Assembly: GCA_047620505.1 (NCBI GenBank)
Contig: JBLHKS010000260.1
Coordinates: forward strand, 1 to 9,178
Direction: 5' to 3'
Source: JBLHKS01 sp047620505
GTDB taxonomy: Bacteria > Verrucomicrobiota > Verrucomicrobiia > Verrucomicrobiales > DEV007
Length of the DNA: 9,178 nucleotides
Part shown: positions 7,890-9,178 of the stretch, piece after piece
Layout of the letters: the number at the start of each line of letters is the position of its first letter
Position numbering within the stretch: the stretch's first letter is position 1
Made by a program: the position numbers and the translations under genes
Notes under the pieces: generated by a model
Database searches by the model: none
What the model saw: the letters and a program-made list of their open reading frames with translations, nothing else
Told to the model about the DNA's origin: nothing

Positions 7890-8922
7890 AGTTTGCGTTG
7901 GCGAGTTTCACGCGACTTGTGAACGTTCGTGCGTTGTTGATTTGGGAAGTCTGCAACTCTTCCTGAAACCGACGCAGTGACGCTTCGACGTCTAAGGTTT
8001 CAGCGGTCATGATGTTGGTCATCCGGGGAATTCCGAGATTCTCGTTTGCGCGGCTGATCGACTCCATATCCAAGGTGACCATCGTGAATTCGATCGCGGC
8101 AGGAAGTTTATCGCCCTTGGTTGCGTTATCGACATTCGGGAAATAACGGAACGACGTTCCATCTTCAAATGGTTTGGTGGTTGCCATTTGGAATAGAGCG
8201 GCGGAATTATAAATCAGCGGCGTTTTGGGATGGAGCGGATCCTCCGAAGCCCAGGGAACTGGGTTTCCAAGCGTATCGAAGCACTGAATCCAGAATGCGA
8301 GGACGCCATCCGCGATCGGAGCCACGACCGACTTGCGATTATCTGGATCGCTATCATTGAAGGCGTTTGAGTCCAGCGAGCTCAGGAAATTTGCTGGTTG
8401 AGTCGGAGTTGCATAGGGATTTGGATCGTCTACATAGCTATTGAAATCGCCCCCGAAGTAGTCTTCGTCCTCTGGTCCAATATAAATCCGCTTCAATCGG
8501 TAAAACTGCCTTTCATCGTTTCGTTCCAGATAGTATCCAACTCGCCTGATTTCGCCATCTCGACCAATTGGCGCAACAAACATGGTTGCTTGAGAATCGG
8601 GCTCGATCTTTTCGCAGCCGCATTTACCAAGAAGAGAGCCGGGCATTACCGTGAATTGCTGGCAGGTGTCGATTGTCGCGCCACTGACCTCGCGAGCCAT
8701 CAATTCTAGAGCCGTGCTGCCGGCCTGATAAGTTTGGACGATTTCTTCACCTCTAAGCCAATTATTTCCGGCTGCGCCGAGCATACTAGCCAAGAGAATG
8801 CCGATCATACCGAGAACAGCAATCGAGATTGTAACTTCAAGCAGAGAAAATCCACGCTGCTTTCGGGGTTCTGGAGTTGAGGTACGATTCATGGTTTGTT
8901 TTCGGGTTATCGCAGAGATCAC
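7888..8922 (-). CDS. Verru_Chthon cassette protein C-like prepilin
   Basis: The 344-residue protein has a prepilin signal: KQRG followed by FSLLEVTISIAVLGMIGILLASMLGA, with cleavage expected after Gly24, Phe as mature residue 1 and the conserved Glu at mature position 5. The rest is a periplasmic domain with ATMFVAPIGRDGEIRRVGYYLE (112-133), FYRLKRIYIG, four cysteines (87, 101, 103, 214) that could form disulfides, and a C-terminal ARTFTSRVKL. These stretches match my memory of the verrucomicrobial cassette C family. Likely role: minor subunit of a type II secretion or type IV pilus-like fibre, assembled at the inner membrane. Start: the GTG at 8922-8920 overlaps the preceding stop as GTGA, giving a 24-residue leader; the ATG at 8892-8890 gives a 14-residue leader. 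Neither has a clear Shine-Dalgarno sequence. The overlap favours GTG, but ATG is a real alternative. Confidence 0.85.
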   Translation of the reverse strand: MISAITRKQTMNRTSTPEPRKQRGFSLLEVTISIAVLGMIGILLASMLGAAGNNWLRGEEIVQTYQAGSTALELMAREVSGATIDTCQQFTVMPGSLLGKCGCEKIEPDSQATMFVAPIGRDGEIRRVGYYLERNDERQFYRLKRIYIGPEDEDYFGGDFNSYVDDPNPYATPTQPANFLSSLDSNAFNDSDPDNRKSVVAPIADGVLAFWIQCFDTLGNPVPWASEDPLHPKTPLIYNSAALFQMATTKPFEDGTSFRYFPNVDNATKGDKLPAAIEFTMVTLDMESISRANENLGIPRMTNIMTAETLDVEASLRRFQEELQTSQINNARTFTSRVKLANAN

Positions 8923-9178
8923 AGGTCAATCGTTGGTTCAAAAGAAGGGTCGATCTTTTCCCAGCTCGGGCCGGACAAAGTCGTTACAAAATAGGTCATG
9001 GATTCTCGGTTATTGTTCGTAATTCCGAGCAGTTTTCCGGTTTCGCCATCCACCGGCCAAGCCAGTTGGAGCGTTACTGCCTTGAGGCCCTTGGCATGCT
9101 CCGAGAAATCCGGCCTCGGAGTCGAAATCTCAACATCAACTCGATAGACCCGGGATTGTTGCTGCTCACGAGAGTCAG
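8919..9178 (-). CDS. Upstream cassette gene, protein B-like C-terminus (5' partial)
   Basis: An open frame enters from the right edge and ends at TGA 8921-8919, giving 86 visible residues with no start in the window. The sequence reads REQQQSRVYRVDVEIST, then LKAVTLQLAWPVDGETG and MTYFVTTLSGPSW, alternating hydrophobic and polar residues as in the beta-rich end of a pseudopilin. The pattern of a strand (RVYRVDVEI), another strand (AVTLQLAWP) and a final TYFVTTLSG fits what I recall of Verru_Chthon cassette protein B. The four-base overlap with the next gene supports it as a real, co-translated operon member. The prepilin signal expected at its N-terminus lies outside the window, so the family call is tentative; the coding call is firmer. 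Confidence 0.7.
   Translation of the reverse strand, partial: DSREQQQSRVYRVDVEISTPRPDFSEHAKGLKAVTLQLAWPVDGETGKLLGITNNNRESMTYFVTTLSGPSWEKIDPSFEPTIDL

Overview
The window is fully coding, with no RNA genes, mobile elements, CRISPR arrays or long intergenic stretches. The best taxonomic clue is the pseudopilin gene group on the minus strand. It resembles the 'Verru_Chthon cassette' proteins described in Verrucomicrobia (Verrucomicrobium, Chthoniobacter and relatives), so a verrucomicrobial chromosome or a close PVC relative is most likely. This assignment rests on recognising protein features, not on a database search.

Layout: the plus strand from base 1 to 3969 is the 3' part of one very large alpha-2-macroglobulin (A2M) family gene whose start lies left of the window. 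It encodes macroglobulin beta-sandwich domains, a block of six predicted membrane helices where the protease bait region is normally found, the A2M domain, a thioester domain with an intact C-F-E-Q motif, and a receptor-binding-like C-terminus.

The rest, 3971 to 9178, is a tightly packed minus-strand operon that converges on the A2M gene; the two stop codons are one base apart. In transcription order it holds the tail of an upstream cassette gene (protein B-like, truncated by the window edge), a 344-residue prepilin-like protein C, a giant 1046-residue GspK-like protein A, and a small secreted protein of unknown function. The junctions are a 4-base GTGA overlap, a 9-base gap with a Shine-Dalgarno sequence sitting on the upstream stop, and a possible 4-base CTGA overlap. 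This implies one transcript with translational coupling.

How they may work together: the B, C and A proteins would be processed by a prepilin peptidase and assembled in a type II secretion or type IV pilus-like fibre, with protein A as a candidate tip subunit. The A2M protein would be an envelope protease trap anchored in the membrane through its own bait region. A functional link between the two convergent units is not shown. Promoters for both lie outside the window.
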